Of a stretch of 64,000 nt of DNA, positions 34,529-42,201 are shown piece by piece. A program made the position numbers and the translations under genes. The stretch covers positions 102,051-166,050 of the forward strand of contig DATNBU010000018.1 of the NCBI GenBank assembly GCA_035571835.1. Reading direction: 5' to 3'. A model generated the notes under the pieces. It was not told the origin of the DNA and searched no databases. It worked only from the letters and a program-made list of their open reading frames with translations. The DNA comes from Candidatus Limnocylindrales bacterium (GTDB lineage: Bacteria; Desulfobacterota; Binatia; UBA1149; CAITLU01). How positions within the stretch are numbered: the stretch's first letter is position 1; each line of letters opens with the position of its first letter.

Positions 34529-34630
34529 GGCCGCATTGTGCGTGCGCCGCCGCGTTACTCAAGCGACGGAGCCGCTCCCCATGCGGAGTCCTCGCGGCAC
34601 GAAGGATAAGCTCGGTCCGACGTATTCCGC

Positions 34631-35527
34631 TCAGAACCCGGCGCTCAGCGCGTCGAGCACGACGCTCACGCGACGCGGCAGATGGCGGCGGCTCGGGTAC
34701 AGCGCGTGAATGGGGATCTCGGGGATCTTTGCGCGAGGCAGCAGATGCAGCAGTGTTCCCGCCTCGATGCAGGAGGCCGCGACGTAGTCCGGGAGCGCCG
34801 CGATTCCGGCGCCGGCCTCCGCGAGATCCCTGATCGCAAACAGATCGTTGATGCGAAAACGCGGCTCGAGGCGCCGGCGGCCGCCAGCCTGCGCGAGCAG
34901 CTTCGGCACGCTCTTCAGCGACTCGGCCGCCGGCACGAGCAGAAGGTCGTGATCGCCGAGGGTTTCGAGTGAGCGTGGCCGGCCGCGCCGTTTCACGTAC
35001 GACGGTGAAGCACACAGCATCACGCGGCTCGCGCCGAGTCGGCGCGCGACAAGGGAAGAGTCGTCGAGCGGACCTTCGCGCACCGCAAGATCGAGCTCGT
35101 CCTCGAAGAAGTCCAGTTTCCTGCCGGTCAGCACGAGATCGAAGTCGAGCCCGGCGTGCTCCGCAGCAAGCGCGGCAAGCACCGGCAGCACGCGCGTGCG
35201 TCCGAGGCTCGGCGTCGTCGAAATGCGCACGCGGCCGCGGATGTCGTGGCGGCGCTCGCGAACGGCCGACGACGCTTCGGCAAGTGCCTCGAACAGCGGC
35301 CGCGTGCGCTGCGACAGCTCGAGGCCTGCGTCGGTAGGCCGGATCTGACGCGTCGTGCGCTCGAGCAGTCGGACGCCGAGCGACTCTTCGAGGCGCGAGA
35401 TCTGCTTGCTCACCGCCGACGGAGTCAGGCCGAGCCGCCGTGCAGCCACGGTCAGGCTGCGCGTCTCGATGGCATGCAGGAGAGTTCGAATCGCCGCCAG
35501 GTTCTCGCCGGTCACCTGTGAATTCAT
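34631..35527 (-). CDS. LysR-family transcriptional regulator
   Basis: A 298-residue regulator with an N-terminal winged helix-turn-helix (about residues 8-65: RTLLHAIETRSLTVAARRLGLTPSAVSKQISRLEESLGVRLLERT) and a C-terminal substrate-binding-like domain from about residue 90. It is divergent from a deazaflavin-type reductase gene with only 62 bases between, the classic LysR arrangement, so that gene is the likely target. A TTCAC-N7-GTGAA palindrome touches its start codon. It belongs to the large CrgA-like subgroup with GRVRISTTPSLGR; the inducer is unknown. Confidence 0.92.
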   Translation of the reverse strand: MNSQVTGENLAAIRTLLHAIETRSLTVAARRLGLTPSAVSKQISRLEESLGVRLLERTTRQIRPTDAGLELSQRTRPLFEALAEASSAVRERRHDIRGRVRISTTPSLGRTRVLPVLAALAAEHAGLDFDLVLTGRKLDFFEDELDLAVREGPLDDSSLVARRLGASRVMLCASPSYVKRRGRPRSLETLGDHDLLLVPAAESLKSVPKLLAQAGGRRRLEPRFRINDLFAIRDLAEAGAGIAALPDYVAASCIEAGTLLHLLPRAKIPEIPIHALYPSRRHLPRRVSVVLDALSAGF

Positions 35528-35544
35528 TTCACGAGTCTAGTGAA
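35528..35544. promoter_or_regulatory. candidate LysR operator
   Basis: TTCAC-N7-GTGAA, a perfect 5-base inverted repeat directly upstream of the LysR start and within the 62-base divergent gap. LysR sites are usually short imperfect palindromes in this position; whether this one controls both genes is inference. Confidence 0.45.
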
Positions 35545-35589
35545 AAAGGATCGATTGTTGAATCTGTCGAATGACGGCACATTGCCGGC

Positions 35590-36102
35590 ATGACAACGAC
35601 AGGAACGATGCGAGCCGCCGAAGCCCCCGCCGTCCACCATGTCCCGCTGTCGATCCGGATCCTGCGGCGGCTGAGACCGCTGATCGCATGGTTTCTCGGA
35701 TCGCCGCTGCACGGCGTGCTGAGCGGCGACGTTCTCCTGCTGAGCTGGAGCGGCAGGAAGTCCGGCAAGCGCTACGCGCTTCCGATCTCGTACACGGAGC
35801 TCGGCGGACGCTTGTATCTGTGCACGCGAGCGGGCGGCTCGACCTGGTGGCGCCATCTGCGCAACGCGCCCGAAGTGGGCCTGGTCCTCAAAGGAAAGAA
35901 TGCGCGCGCGATCGCGACCGTGCTCGACCCGGCCTCGGCGGAAGCCCTCGACGGACTGCGCGCGTTTCTCACGCGCAACCCGGGCACCGGCCGCCTTCTC
36001 TACAACGTCGCGGCGGACGCGAACGGCACCCCGCGCGAGGACGACCTCGAGCGTGAGGTACTGGCATCGATCGTCGTCCGGCTCGAGCCGCTCGAACGGT
36101 AA
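35590..36102 (+). CDS. deazaflavin (F420)-dependent nitroreductase-family protein
   Basis: A 170-residue split-barrel flavin-type protein of the Ddn/DUF385 group, whose characterised members use F420H2. Evidence is the central stretch LLLSWSGRKSGKRYALPISYTELGGRLYLCTR, then WWRHLRNAPEVGLVLKGK, which match the family pattern of TxGRKSGxxR...P followed by PxWxxNLxANPxV. It has an N-terminal hydrophobic/basic helix (PLSIRILRRLRPLIAWFLGSPLH). Cofactor choice (F420 versus FMN) cannot be settled from sequence, and no F420 biosynthesis gene is in the window. Divergent LysR control is likely. Confidence 0.75.
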   Translation: MTTTGTMRAAEAPAVHHVPLSIRILRRLRPLIAWFLGSPLHGVLSGDVLLLSWSGRKSGKRYALPISYTELGGRLYLCTRAGGSTWWRHLRNAPEVGLVLKGKNARAIATVLDPASAEALDGLRAFLTRNPGTGRLLYNVAADANGTPREDDLEREVLASIVVRLEPLER

Positions 36103-36154
36103 CGTTTGAGCGTTGCGCGGCGGATACCGATCCGGCGCGCAGCGCCCGGGCAGC

Positions 36155-36298
36155 CTACTTCTTGCGCGCGGCCTCGGCCTTGAGCTTGGTGGCCTGCTGC
36201 GCCGTGATGGCCTGCTGCTTCTTGTTGTCGGAGCTGGCCGTCTTGGCCTGCTTCTGGGAGTTCTTTTTCTGTGTTGCCTTCGGAGACTTGTCGCCCAT
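36155..36298 (-). CDS. small lysine-rich protein (47 residues)
   Basis: Short reading frame starting MGDKSPKATQKKNSQKQ and ending AEAARKK. It is very basic (Lys-rich) with Ala/Gln-rich helical stretches and no hydrophobic segment or cysteine. The ATG at 36298 has AAAGGAT 8 bases upstream. Similar tiny MGDKSPK-type proteins are annotated in many bacterial genomes without function. It lies alone between the convergent reductase gene and the end of the efflux operon. The coding call rests on start, ribosome binding site and recognisable N-terminus. Confidence 0.65.
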   Translation of the reverse strand: MGDKSPKATQKKNSQKQAKTASSDNKKQQAITAQQATKLKAEAARKK

Positions 36299-36396
36299 GG
36301 GTGATCCTTTGAATCGATTGCATGGTCACCGGGCCCGTACCCGGAGACGGTTGATTTTCGCCACCCTGCGCCGAATCCATCATCGACGCCAGTCGC

Positions 36397-37980
36397 CTAG
36401 CGTACTTCCGGCAATGGGGTGGGCGTGGGCGGCCGGCGCATGAGCGGCACGAGCGGAATCAAGGCGACGAACACGCAGAACACGATCAGGTAGCAGTCGC
36501 GGAACGCGAGCGCGGTCGCCTGCGCCGCGATCGACTGCTCGATGATCTTGTATGCGCCGGCCAGCGCGTCGGACGGATCGAGGCCCTTCTGCTGAAGGCC
36601 GGAGACGAGCTGCGCGATGCGAAGCCGCGTCGCCTCGGAGAGCGGCGAAACCGACTCGGCCAGGTACGCGTGGTGCAGCGCGCCGCGGTGGTCGATCAGC
36701 GTAGCCAGCGCAGCAATGCCGAAGCTGCCGCCGATCTGCCGGAACAGGTTGTAGAGCCCGGCACCCTGGAGAAGGTCTTCCGGCGGAAGCGCACGCAGCG
36801 TCGCGGTCGACAGCGGCACGAACATGAGTCCCATCGCCATGCCGCGACCGATCTGCGGCCAGAACAGATCCGAAAACCCGCTCTGGCCCGTCCACTGGCT
36901 CATTCCCCAGACGGCTGGAAGGAACACCGCGATGCCGAGCCCGAACAGCGGCGCCGGCCCGAGCCGGAACACGAGCCGGCCGGCGATCGGCATCATCAGC
37001 GCAGTCATCAGCGTGGACGGAAGAACCGCCACGCCCGACTGCCACGACGTCCAGCGCAGCAGGTTCTGCGTAAAAAGCGGGAACAGGAAAATGCTGCCGT
37101 AAAGTCCGATTCCCATCGCAACGCCGCACGTGCAGCCGACGACGAGAGCACGATGGCGAAGCACGCGCAGGTTGACGACCGGATGCTCGGTTGCGAGCTC
37201 GTGCACGACGAACCACACGAGCGCGATCGACGCGACGACGGAAAGGCCGACGATGCGGTTGCTCTCGAACCAGTCTTCGCGATGCCCGATTTCGAGGAGA
37301 ATCTGCAGTGCGGAGATCCCGACGATCAGGAGCGCGATGCCCGACCAGTCCGTTGCCTCGCGCTTGCGCACGTTCTCCGGCCGCTGCCGCGGCAGATAGC
37401 TCCAGCAGAGCAGCGCGGCCGCAATGCCGATCGGCACGTTCACGTAGAAAATCCACGGCCACGCCCACACGTCGGTGATCCAGCCGCCGAGAGTGGGGCC
37501 GAGGCTCGGACCGAGCATCGCGCCCACGCCGAAAATCGCCTGGCCGGTTCCCTGCCGCTGCGCAGGGAAGGTCTCGACCATGATCGACTGGCCGAGCGCC
37601 AGCAGCGCGCCGCCGCCGAGCCCCTGGACGACGCGGAACGCGACCAGCTCGGGCAGAGTGCGCGCCGCGCCGCACAGGAACGATGCGACGGTGAACAGGA
37701 TGATCGAGCCGACGAAGTAGCGGCGCCGCCCGAACGCGGCCGCGAAGAAGCTCGTCATCGGGATCACGATCACGTTGGCGACGATGTACGACGTGGCGAC
37801 CCACGAAATCTCGTCGACCGTCGCGCCGAGGTTTCCCATCATCGTCGGCAGCGCCACGTTGACGATGCTGGTGTCGAGGATCTCGAGCACCACGGCGAGC
37901 ATGACGCCGATGATCATCAACCACTCGCGCGAGGTGAGGCTCGCCGGGCGGGACGGGTGATTCTCAGCGGATGCGGACAC
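36397..37980 (-). CDS. DHA2-family multidrug efflux permease (EmrB/QacA type)
   Basis: Inner-membrane proton-driven drug exporter of about 527 residues with 14 predicted helices. The major-facilitator signs are the first-helix motif EILDTSIVNVALPTM (motif D1), GRRRYFVGS after helix 2-3 (motif A), RVVQGLGGGAL (motif B) and the antiporter motif C GPSLGPTLGGWI. The GTG at 37980 overlaps the end of the HlyD gene by 17 bases; a longer frame reaching 38064 would run inside it. With the HlyD-family partner it should form an EmrAB-type pump that spans to the outer membrane through a TolC-like channel not found here. Confidence 0.92.
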   Translation of the reverse strand: MSASAENHPSRPASLTSREWLMIIGVMLAVVLEILDTSIVNVALPTMMGNLGATVDEISWVATSYIVANVIVIPMTSFFAAAFGRRRYFVGSIILFTVASFLCGAARTLPELVAFRVVQGLGGGALLALGQSIMVETFPAQRQGTGQAIFGVGAMLGPSLGPTLGGWITDVWAWPWIFYVNVPIGIAAALLCWSYLPRQRPENVRKREATDWSGIALLIVGISALQILLEIGHREDWFESNRIVGLSVVASIALVWFVVHELATEHPVVNLRVLRHRALVVGCTCGVAMGIGLYGSIFLFPLFTQNLLRWTSWQSGVAVLPSTLMTALMMPIAGRLVFRLGPAPLFGLGIAVFLPAVWGMSQWTGQSGFSDLFWPQIGRGMAMGLMFVPLSTATLRALPPEDLLQGAGLYNLFRQIGGSFGIAALATLIDHRGALHHAYLAESVSPLSEATRLRIAQLVSGLQQKGLDPSDALAGAYKIIEQSIAAQATALAFRDCYLIVFCVFVALIPLVPLMRRPPTPTPLPEVR

Positions 37981-38980
37981 GCACGTCGACGGACATGCCG
38001 ACCGACAGGTCGGGGCTGGCGCTTCCCGGCGCAGGCGGATCGAGCGCGATGCGCACCGGAACACGCTGCACGACTTTTGTGAAGTTGCCGGTCGCGTTGT
38101 CGGGCGGCAGCAGCGCGTATCTTGCTCCGGTGGCGGGTGCGATCGATTCGACGTGACCTCGGATCGCGGCCTGAGGAAACGCGTCGACGCGGATCTCGGC
38201 CTCGTCGCCCGCGTTCATCTCCTCGATCTGCGTTTCCTTGAAGTTCGCGATGACCCAGTTCGCAGAGTCTTCCGCGAGCGCGACGAGCGGCTGGCCGGGC
38301 GTGACGTTGGCGCCGAGCTCGACGTTCTTGCGCCCGACGGTTCCGGCGAACGGCGCCGTGACGATCGTATGAGAAAGTGCGAGCTCGGCTTCGTGCACCA
38401 TCGCTTCGGCCTGGCGCACGGGCGCGTCGCTGCCGAGCGTCGCGCGCTGGGCACGCTCGAGCTCTTCGGCCGCATGAAGCGTCGCAACTGCGCTGTCGCG
38501 TGTCGCGACGGCCGAATCGAGATCGCTCCTGCTCGAGACTTCATGCGTGACGAGGTTGCGCGTGCGCGCCAGCTCCTGCTCGGCGTGATGCAGCGTAGCC
38601 TGTGCGGCGGCGATCTGCGCACGGGCGGCGTCAGCCGACGCGGAAGTTTCGGCCATATGGTTGTGCGCGGCGTCAAGATCAGCGCGGGCCCTGGCAAGCC
38701 GCACTTCGTAGTCGGCGGGATCGAGCTTGACCATCGGCGCGCCGGCGGCGACATGCTGGTTTTCCTGGACCAGCACCTCGACGACATGCCCGGGCACCTG
38801 CGGAGAAAGAAAGACCAGATGACCTTCGACGAACGCGTCGTTGGTCGTCTCGTAGTCGCGCAGCACCAGCACCCAGTACGAGACGACGGCTGCGATCGCG
38901 ATGACCGCCGTACCGATGAGGATCGGACGCACGCCGATGCGCGTCCGTTCGTTCGCAATTCCGGCTACAGCCTCAGCCAT
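37964..38980 (-). CDS. HlyD/EmrA-family membrane fusion protein
   Basis: Periplasmic adaptor, about 338 residues, for the adjacent DHA2 permease. It has one N-terminal membrane helix (about 20-40, GVRPILIGTAVIAIAAVVSYWVLVL), a YETTNDAFVEGHLVFLSPQVPGHV lipoyl/barrel start, an alpha-helical coiled-coil hairpin (about 85-170, rich in Ala/Arg/Glu) and the second lipoyl half TIVTAPFAGTVGRKNVELGANVTPGQPLVAL. The ATG at 38980 overlaps the tetR stop (ATGGCTGA); the longer TTG start at 39016 would lie inside tetR. The tight order tetR-hlyD-emrB indicates one autoregulated operon. Confidence 0.92.
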   Translation of the reverse strand: MAEAVAGIANERTRIGVRPILIGTAVIAIAAVVSYWVLVLRDYETTNDAFVEGHLVFLSPQVPGHVVEVLVQENQHVAAGAPMVKLDPADYEVRLARARADLDAAHNHMAETSASADAARAQIAAAQATLHHAEQELARTRNLVTHEVSSRSDLDSAVATRDSAVATLHAAEELERAQRATLGSDAPVRQAEAMVHEAELALSHTIVTAPFAGTVGRKNVELGANVTPGQPLVALAEDSANWVIANFKETQIEEMNAGDEAEIRVDAFPQAAIRGHVESIAPATGARYALLPPDNATGNFTKVVQRVPVRIALDPPAPGSASPDLSVGMSVDVRVRIR

Positions 38981-39623
38981 GTCTGCTCTCACTGTTGCCG
39001 GCTCGCATGCCGTCAAGGAAGATCGCGACGTACGCCTCGGCGACTTCTTCCGGAGGCTGCGGATACTGGTCGTGCTGACCGAACACGTGGCGCACGATCA
39101 GGTGGTCGACCACCATGCCCATGAACGCGCGCGCGGCGAGTCGCGGTTCGATTGCGCGCAGCGCGCCTTCGCGCGTCCGGCGCTCGATATAACCGGTCAG
39201 GAAATCGCGCAGCCTTACGATGCGTTTCTCGTGGAATGGCCGCGACAGCTCGTGTCCCTCGAGCGCAGAGAACAGGATCAGGCGCAGGATCGACGGATCG
39301 CTCTCGACGCTGCGGAACAGTGTCAGCGCAAGCTCGGTGAAGACGGCGTGGTCGTCGCCGCTGCGCGCGTGCGGGGCGACCGATTCGAGCAGGTCGGATG
39401 CCGCCGCGCGCTCGTCGAGGATCGCCGCATACATCGCTTCCTTGCTCGCGAAGTAGCGGTAGAGCGCGGCCTCGGTGATCCCGACGGCCGCAGCGATGTC
39501 GCGCGTGGTGGTGCCGCTGAAGCCGTGGGTGCCGAACAGACGCGCGGCTTCGCGCAGGACCTGGGCCCGGCGTTCGTCGGCCGTGAGCCGTGGAGAAGAT
39601 TTCGCTAGCGCGCTGGAAGCCAT
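38973..39623 (-). CDS. TetR-family transcriptional repressor of the efflux operon
   Basis: A 216-residue regulator. The N-terminal helix-turn-helix spans about residues 15-62 (REAARLFGTHGFSGTTTRDIAAAVGITEAALYRYFASKEAMY), a strong TetR signature, and the C-terminal domain carries a ligand-binding helical bundle (TetR_C-like). It is first gene of the operon with hlyD and emrB, and a perfect 6-base-arm palindrome lies 1 base upstream of its start. Autorepression relieved by a pump substrate is the expected scheme; the ligand is unknown. Confidence 0.93.
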   Translation of the reverse strand: MASSALAKSSPRLTADERRAQVLREAARLFGTHGFSGTTTRDIAAAVGITEAALYRYFASKEAMYAAILDERAAASDLLESVAPHARSGDDHAVFTELALTLFRSVESDPSILRLILFSALEGHELSRPFHEKRIVRLRDFLTGYIERRTREGALRAIEPRLAARAFMGMVVDHLIVRHVFGQHDQYPQPPEEVAEAYVAIFLDGMRAGNSESRHG

Positions 39624-39624
39624 C

Positions 39625-39640
39625 TAGTAAGCGTTTACTA
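39625..39640. promoter_or_regulatory. TetR operator palindrome
   Basis: TAGTAA-GCGT-TTACTA, a perfect inverted repeat with 4-base spacer, directly upstream of the tetR start. The AGTAAAC-type half-site and 16-base size fit TetR operators of efflux operons; it is AT-rich against the GC-rich background. Confidence 0.75.
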
Positions 39641-39716
39641 ACCAAGCCGCGATTGGTCAACCTTTTCGAGCCTCCCCGGAACCCGGTTCGATGGAACTGC
39701 CGATTCCCGTTGACGG

Positions 39717-39745
39717 AACGTTCACAATATTCTAAACGTTCACAA
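39717..39745. promoter_or_regulatory. direct repeat upstream of GbsR-like regulator
   Basis: AACGTTCACAA occurs at 39717-39727 and again at 39735-39745 (18 bases apart), with TTGACG at 39710-39715 as a possible -35 element. It lies about 65 bases before the GbsR-like gene, suggesting an autoregulatory site. The exact promoter cannot be fixed by eye. Confidence 0.5.
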
Positions 39746-39809
39746 CGTGCGGTGAGGTCGAGGCGGCGACGGCGGCTCGACCGCGACGGCCGGAAGGAGA
39801 GTTCAGCAG

Positions 39810-40355
39810 ATGGAGCGCAAGGTCGGAGTCTTCGTCGAAGGAATGGGCGCGTCGGCGGCGAGCTCGGGCGTCCTCAACTCGCTGCAGGGTCGCATCTTCG
39901 CGCTGCTGTATCTCGAGCCCGCGCCGCTTTCGCTCGAAGACATCGCCGTCAAGCTCGACCAGAGCAAGAGCAACATCTCGATCAACATCCGCGGCCTCAG
40001 CGACTGGCATCTGGTCCGTCGCATCCACATGCCGGGCTCGCGCCGGGATCACTACGAAGCGGCGACGGATCTCGTGCGCGTGATGCAGGAGATCATCGAA
40101 CGGCGTTTCCGATGGAACATGCGCCAGGTGCTGGCGACGATCCAGGAGACGCGAAGCGTGGACAGCGCTGCGCCGTCCACCGACGAAGCGTTCATCAACC
40201 AGCGCCTGACGACTCTCGAGACGTTCTTTCGCGTGATGGACGCAACTGCGGGAATGCTCGCTCCGGGCAGGCCGTTCCCGCCACAGCTCGCCGCCATGGC
40301 GGCGACCGCCGGCGATGCTCCCAAGGAAACGAAGCCGGCAAGGAGGTCCAGATGA
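39810..40355 (+). CDS. GbsR/MarR-like transcriptional regulator
   Basis: A 181-residue DNA-binding protein. Residues about 20-85 form a winged helix-turn-helix of the GbsR type (LNSLQGRIFALLYLEPAPLSLEDIAVKLDQSKSNISINIRGLSDWHLVRRIHMPGSRRDHYEA). The C-terminal part is helical and ends Pro/Ala/Arg-rich. GbsR-type proteins regulate osmoprotectant or membrane-related genes in other bacteria. The ATG has GGAGAG upstream and the stop overlaps the start of the NnrU gene (ATGA), so the two are probably co-transcribed. Confidence 0.85.
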   Translation: MERKVGVFVEGMGASAASSGVLNSLQGRIFALLYLEPAPLSLEDIAVKLDQSKSNISINIRGLSDWHLVRRIHMPGSRRDHYEAATDLVRVMQEIIERRFRWNMRQVLATIQETRSVDSAAPSTDEAFINQRLTTLETFFRVMDATAGMLAPGRPFPPQLAAMAATAGDAPKETKPARRSR

Positions 40356-41179
40356 TGGATCCAGTCACCAGCGTCGTGCTCGCATGGCTGTTGTTTGCGG
40401 TCACCCATATCGGCATGGCTTCGGCGCCCGTACGCGGGCCGCTATCGCACCGGTTCGGGGAGAAGGGATTCGCCGCGATATTCTCTACCGTCGCGGCGGT
40501 CACGTTCGCCGTGCTCTGCTACGTGTACTCGAACGCGAGCAGCGCCGGGCCGCCGGGGCTCGCACTCGGCGCAACGTGGCTTCGCGCGCCGCTGATCGCG
40601 GTCAGCGTCCTCGGCATCGTGTGCGCGTGCGGCGCGCTGTTCGACTATCCGACCGGGGCCTACGCGGTCGGAAAAGCGGGGCAGCAGCCCGAGCCGCGCG
40701 GATTCGAACGCATCACGCGCCACGGATTCGCGGTAGGAATGTCGCTGGTGGGCCTCGCGCATGCGCTGCTCGCGACGCATCTCAGCGGCACGGTTTTCTT
40801 CGCGATACTGTTCGTCTTCGGAATCGTCGGCAGCATCCATCAGGACGCCAAGCTGCTGGCGCGCAATCCTTCCGTGCATGGCCCCTACATGGCCAGGACC
40901 TCGCTGATTCCGTTCGGCGCGATCCTCGCCGGACGCAACCGCCTCGTGCTTGCCGAGCTGCGGCCGCTGTCGATCGTTCTCGGCCTCGTCGCCGCGTGGG
41001 GACTGCGCCAGGCACATCCGGCGATCTTCGCACACGGCGGAATCTACGTGACGGCAGCCGCGATCGGCGGCGCAATGGTCGCGACGCTGCAGGTCGCGCT
41101 GGTCAGCGTGCGCCGTGCGCGGCGTCGCAGGAAGAAAGCGGCGAATCTGCCCGGCATCGACGCAGCGCAGACCCACTGA
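40352..41179 (+). CDS. NnrU-family membrane protein
   Basis: Inner-membrane protein of 275 residues with about seven hydrophobic helices. The N-terminus LLFAVTHIGMASAPVRGPLSHRFGEKGFAAIFSTVAA matches NnrU, a heme-related/denitrification-linked membrane family (related to MAPEG-like isoprenylcysteine methyltransferase folds). FERITRHGFAVGMSLVGLAHALLA fits the conserved RHP-like centre with His-Gly in place of His-Pro. A strong AAGGAGGT at 40340-40347 precedes two adjacent ATGs; 40352 is taken. No denitrification genes are present, so its role here is unclear. It ends with a basic tail. Confidence 0.82.
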   Translation: MMDPVTSVVLAWLLFAVTHIGMASAPVRGPLSHRFGEKGFAAIFSTVAAVTFAVLCYVYSNASSAGPPGLALGATWLRAPLIAVSVLGIVCACGALFDYPTGAYAVGKAGQQPEPRGFERITRHGFAVGMSLVGLAHALLATHLSGTVFFAILFVFGIVGSIHQDAKLLARNPSVHGPYMARTSLIPFGAILAGRNRLVLAELRPLSIVLGLVAAWGLRQAHPAIFAHGGIYVTAAAIGGAMVATLQVALVSVRRARRRRKKAANLPGIDAAQTH

Positions 41180-41330
41180 CCGAGGCGGATGCATCGACGC
41201 AGGAGCGACGGAAGCCGTCGCACCTCGACCAAGGGAGCTTGGTCGTAGGAGCCGGGCTCGCGAGGATGAAGGCGTGACCTCGACGTGGCCGCGCCGCGAC
41301 TTTCCGCACGCCTGCACGTAAACAGATGCC

Positions 41331-41927
41331 GTGGCCGTCAAAGCAACGATTTTCAAGATCGACCTCGAGATCGCCGACATGGATCGCGGCTACTACGGCT
41401 CGCACGCGCTGACGATCGCGCGGCATCCGTCCGAAACCAGCGAACGAATGATGATCCGCGTCCTCGCGTTCGCGCTCTGTGCGCACGAACGGCTCGAGTT
41501 CGGCACCGGCATTTCCACCGCCGATGAACCGGACCTGTGGCGTCGCAGCCTGACCGGCGACATCGAGCATTGGATCGAGATCGGGCAGCCGGATCCGCGG
41601 CGCATCCACAAGGGATGCGGGCGCGCCGGCAGCGTGAGCGTGTACCTTTACGGCGGCAGGAAGGCCGCGACCTGGTGGGAACAGGAGCGCGCAGGCCTCG
41701 AGCGTCATTCGAACCTGACCGTCACGCTGCTCGACTCTGAGCAGACGGCAAAGCTCGCCGAGCTTGCCGATCGCGGCATCTCGATCCAGTGCAACATCCA
41801 GGACGGAGACGTGTGGATGATGCGCGACTCGATGTCCGTCGAGATCACTCCTGTGGTTTTACTGCGGGGCGGCGATGGACCTCGCGGCGCTGCGCCGACG
41901 CGCGGCGCATCCGGGCCTGGCTTGTAA
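41331..41927 (+). CDS. yaeQ: YaeQ-family protein
   Basis: A 198-residue cytosolic protein starting at GTG. The opening MAVKATIFKIDLEIADMDRGYYGSHALTIARHPSETSERMMIRVLAFAL is the classic YaeQ signature, as are FGTGISTADEPDLW, WIEIGQPDPRRIHKGCGRA and the later ISIQCNIQDGDVWMMRDSMSVEIT. YaeQ has a PD-(D/E)XK nuclease-like fold in structures, and its biological role is unsettled. The last about 25 residues are Gly/Pro-rich and may be an unusual extension. The gene stands alone between NnrU and a small membrane protein. Confidence 0.93.
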   Translation: MAVKATIFKIDLEIADMDRGYYGSHALTIARHPSETSERMMIRVLAFALCAHERLEFGTGISTADEPDLWRRSLTGDIEHWIEIGQPDPRRIHKGCGRAGSVSVYLYGGRKAATWWEQERAGLERHSNLTVTLLDSEQTAKLAELADRGISIQCNIQDGDVWMMRDSMSVEITPVVLLRGGDGPRGAAPTRGASGPGL

Positions 41928-41958
41928 CAGGACCCGTTCGCCGTCATCTCGAACGGCA

Positions 41959-42186
41959 ATGGCGGGCAATGGAAACTCGACGCTGCGTACGGCCCGGCGG
42001 ATCGTCGTTGCGGTAGTCGGCACCACCGTGAGCCTGTTTGGTGTCGCACTGCTGGTGCTGCCGGGTCCTGGACTTCTCGTGATTGCGCTCGGGCTTTCGA
42101 TTCTCGCGTCGGAGTTCGTCTGGGCGAGGCATTTCCTGCGCCAGGTGCGCGAGAAGATCTCCGCAGCGACCGGAAAAACCGTCTAG
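41959..42186 (+). CDS. small PGPGW-type transmembrane protein
   Basis: A 75-residue membrane protein with two adjacent hydrophobic segments (IVVAVVGTTVSLFGVALLVLPGPGLLVIALGLSILA) joined at a PGPG turn, then a basic/aromatic tail (FVWARHFLRQVREK). This fits the short putative transmembrane PGPGW family, whose function is unknown. The ATG at 41959 is used because residues encoded upstream are not conserved-looking; the ribosome binding site is weak. Confidence 0.75.
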   Translation: MAGNGNSTLRTARRIVVAVVGTTVSLFGVALLVLPGPGLLVIALGLSILASEFVWARHFLRQVREKISAATGKTV

Positions 42187-42201
42187 GGCGACTCCCTCAC
42201 G

